Assembly (NCBI GenBank): GCA_027064845.1 | Contig: JAMOPC010000471.1 | Span: 1-6,556, forward strand | From: Desulfurococcales archaeon | Lineage (GTDB): Archaea > Thermoproteota > Thermoprotei_A > Sulfolobales > Desulfurococcaceae | DNA: 6,556 nt | Reading direction: 5' to 3' | In this document: positions 5,542 through 6,556 of the stretch, piece by piece | How positions within the stretch are numbered: position 1 is the first letter of the stretch | Layout: every line of letters begins with the position of its first letter | The notes under the pieces: model-generated | Database searches by the model: none | The model's input: the letters and a program-made list of their open reading frames with translations, nothing else | What the model was told of the DNA's origin: nothing | Position numbers and translations under genes: made by a program

Positions 5542-6189
5542 TTGTATGGGTATAGGAGGAGAGAAAGAACGTTTAGGAGTAGAGGGGATAGATTCTTCCC
5601 CCATGAGCCAGCTATAATTGTACTTGATTTTCTGGAATTTGGAAATCCAGCTGATAGGCATTTTGAGCATAGGAACAGACCTGTTGTACAGGGTATTGGA
5701 ACGAAATACTTTACATTAATGGAGGCTATTCCTCTTCCAGCTATAAGGCTTGAGATACTTGAAAAAGTTGATCTAGGACCTCATTCTAAGGTAAGGAAAC
5801 CCATTAGGATTACATATGATGATTTAACAAGCCTAGCTAGGAGTAATTTAGAAGAAGCGATTAGAAAGATAATATTAGAGAACGAGAAAGTATTCGTTGA
5901 GTTCTTCAACATAGCTGAACCTGTTAATATTAGATTACATGCCATCGAGCTGTTACCAGGTGTTGGGAAAAAGACTATGAGGCATATTCTCGAGGAAAGG
6001 GAAAAGAAGCCTTTCGAAAGCTTTAAGGAGATAAAGGAGAGAACAAAAATTGATCCTGTAAAAATACTAGTTGAGAGAATACTTAATGAGCTAAGAGGCG
6101 GTGAGAAATATTATTTGTTCGTAAGACCAGTTGATAAACAGGGGATCTATCTAGGATACTTGGAGAGAATATATGGGGAATTGTTTTAG
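5542..6189 (+). CDS. DUF655 protein: predicted nucleic-acid-binding protein with helix-hairpin-helix
   Basis: A 215-residue protein of the archaeal DUF655 family, whose biochemical role is unknown to me; its constant company (Rpo4, KsgA, eL21) suggests work on rRNA or in ribosome assembly. The N-terminus is basic and arginine-rich (YRRRERTFRSRGDR, 3-16). A beta-rich S1/OB-like part follows (about 24-90, with VVQGIGTKYFTLMEAIPLP at 48-66). Next come ITYDDL (90-95) and a helical segment ending FVEFFNIAEP (118-127). A helix-hairpin-helix LLPGVGKKTMRHIL (137-150) is followed by KKPFESFKEIKERTKI (155-170), which resembles a second half-motif. The tail YYLFVRPVDKQGIYLGYLER (190-209) is longer than I expect. 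The TTG start is set by the ribosome binding site and by the lack of an early ATG. ksgA follows 24 bases later in the same frame. Confidence 0.9.
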   Translation: MYGYRRRERTFRSRGDRFFPHEPAIIVLDFLEFGNPADRHFEHRNRPVVQGIGTKYFTLMEAIPLPAIRLEILEKVDLGPHSKVRKPIRITYDDLTSLARSNLEEAIRKIILENEKVFVEFFNIAEPVNIRLHAIELLPGVGKKTMRHILEEREKKPFESFKEIKERTKIDPVKILVERILNELRGGEKYYLFVRPVDKQGIYLGYLERIYGELF

Positions 6190-6213
6190 TCAAGATTTCT
6201 CTTGGTTAATCAA

Positions 6214-6556
6214 ATGTATCCTCCACTAAAATATCCTGATCTTTTCTACTGGACCCTTAATACTATCAAGAAACATGGTATAAAAATTAAGAAGAAGCTC
6301 AGTCAAAACTTCGTGGTTAACCCAAAGATTATAAAAGACATAATTAAAAGGATCGAACCTCATTACCACTGTATTGAGATTGGAGCAGGGATTGGCACAT
6401 TATCGTATTATTTAGGGATCGTTAAGAGGAAGTATTGTGTACACTACGAGATCGATGAAGAATTATGCAGAGTAGCTGTAGAGTTGCTGAATCCTAATAG
6501 TGTTCTTATTAAAGGGGATGCTTTACTATACGATTGGGTTGTTGAGGAAATTGTTT
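6214..6556 (+). CDS. ksgA: 16S rRNA dimethyladenosine transferase KsgA, 5' part only
   Basis: KsgA dimethylates two adjacent adenosines in the 3'-terminal hairpin (helix 45) of 16S rRNA during small-subunit maturation, using S-adenosylmethionine. The window holds 114 codons and one base before the edge. Visible are the N-terminal KKHGIKIKKKLSQNFVVNP (19-37), equivalent to the family's K-x-LGQNFL motif with S for G. SAM-binding motif I is EIGAGIGTLS (55-64), followed by the acidic YEID (78-81) and GDAL at 101-104. The methylation motif NLPY lies beyond the window. The ATG at 6214 gives a normal N-terminus; an in-frame TTG at 6202 is possible and no strong ribosome binding site is seen. It follows DUF655 by 24 bases and is surely co-transcribed, as in most archaea. 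Confidence 0.93.
   Translation, partial: MYPPLKYPDLFYWTLNTIKKHGIKIKKKLSQNFVVNPKIIKDIIKRIEPHYHCIEIGAGIGTLSYYLGIVKRKYCVHYEIDEELCRVAVELLNPNSVLIKGDALLYDWVVEEIV

Noticed and set aside
5816..5822. ATGATGA resembling box C of an archaeal C/D guide RNA
   Set aside because: It encodes the conserved YDDL of DUF655 and no box D (CTGA) lies at a suitable distance.

Overview
The window reads as a chromosomal segment of a hyperthermophilic crenarchaeon, most likely an AT-rich Desulfurococcales member such as Staphylothermus. This rests on archaeal-type SRP54, eL21, Rpo4, Pus10 and DUF655 proteins, on low GC with AGA/AGG- and ATA-rich codon use, on TTG start codons and GAGGTG-type ribosome binding sites, and on the gene order srp54 - pus10 - rpl21e - rpo4 - DUF655 - ksgA, which is familiar from archaea. 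The genus is an impression from memory of the protein sequences, not a database result.

Left part (1-1204, minus strand): a sugar-phosphate nucleotidyltransferase with a C-terminal left-handed beta-helix. It is followed 20 bases downstream on the same strand by the first 19 codons of an unrecognised gene that leaves the window at base 1. A divergent intergenic region (about 1205-1392) separates this unit from the plus-strand genes.

Middle part (1393-4560, plus strand): srp54, a divergent gene resembling TrmY/DUF358 (the SPOUT methyltransferase for N1-methylation of pseudouridine 54), and pus10 (the tRNA pseudouridine 54/55 synthase). The three are packed with overlapping ends. If the TrmY assignment is right, consecutive genes encode the enzyme that makes Psi54 and one related to the enzyme that methylates it. 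The TrmY-like protein seems to have lost the C-terminal part of the SPOUT knot and the usual S-adenosylmethionine-binding residues, which makes it the most interesting object here.

Right part (4680-6556, plus strand): ribosomal protein eL21, RNA polymerase subunit Rpo4 (RpoF), a DUF655 protein with a helix-hairpin-helix, and the 5' part of ksgA (16S rRNA dimethyltransferase). Candidate promoters lie before eL21, rpo4 and DUF655, with an 18-bp perfect palindrome just before rpo4 and overlapping hairpins just after it.

Together the plus-strand genes serve translation, tRNA/rRNA modification, protein targeting and transcription. I see no mobile element, CRISPR array, tRNA or rRNA gene, and no stretch over 300 bases without a gene. 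I do not see a wholly new system; the items worth a second look are the degenerate TrmY-like gene and a few regulatory-looking structures.
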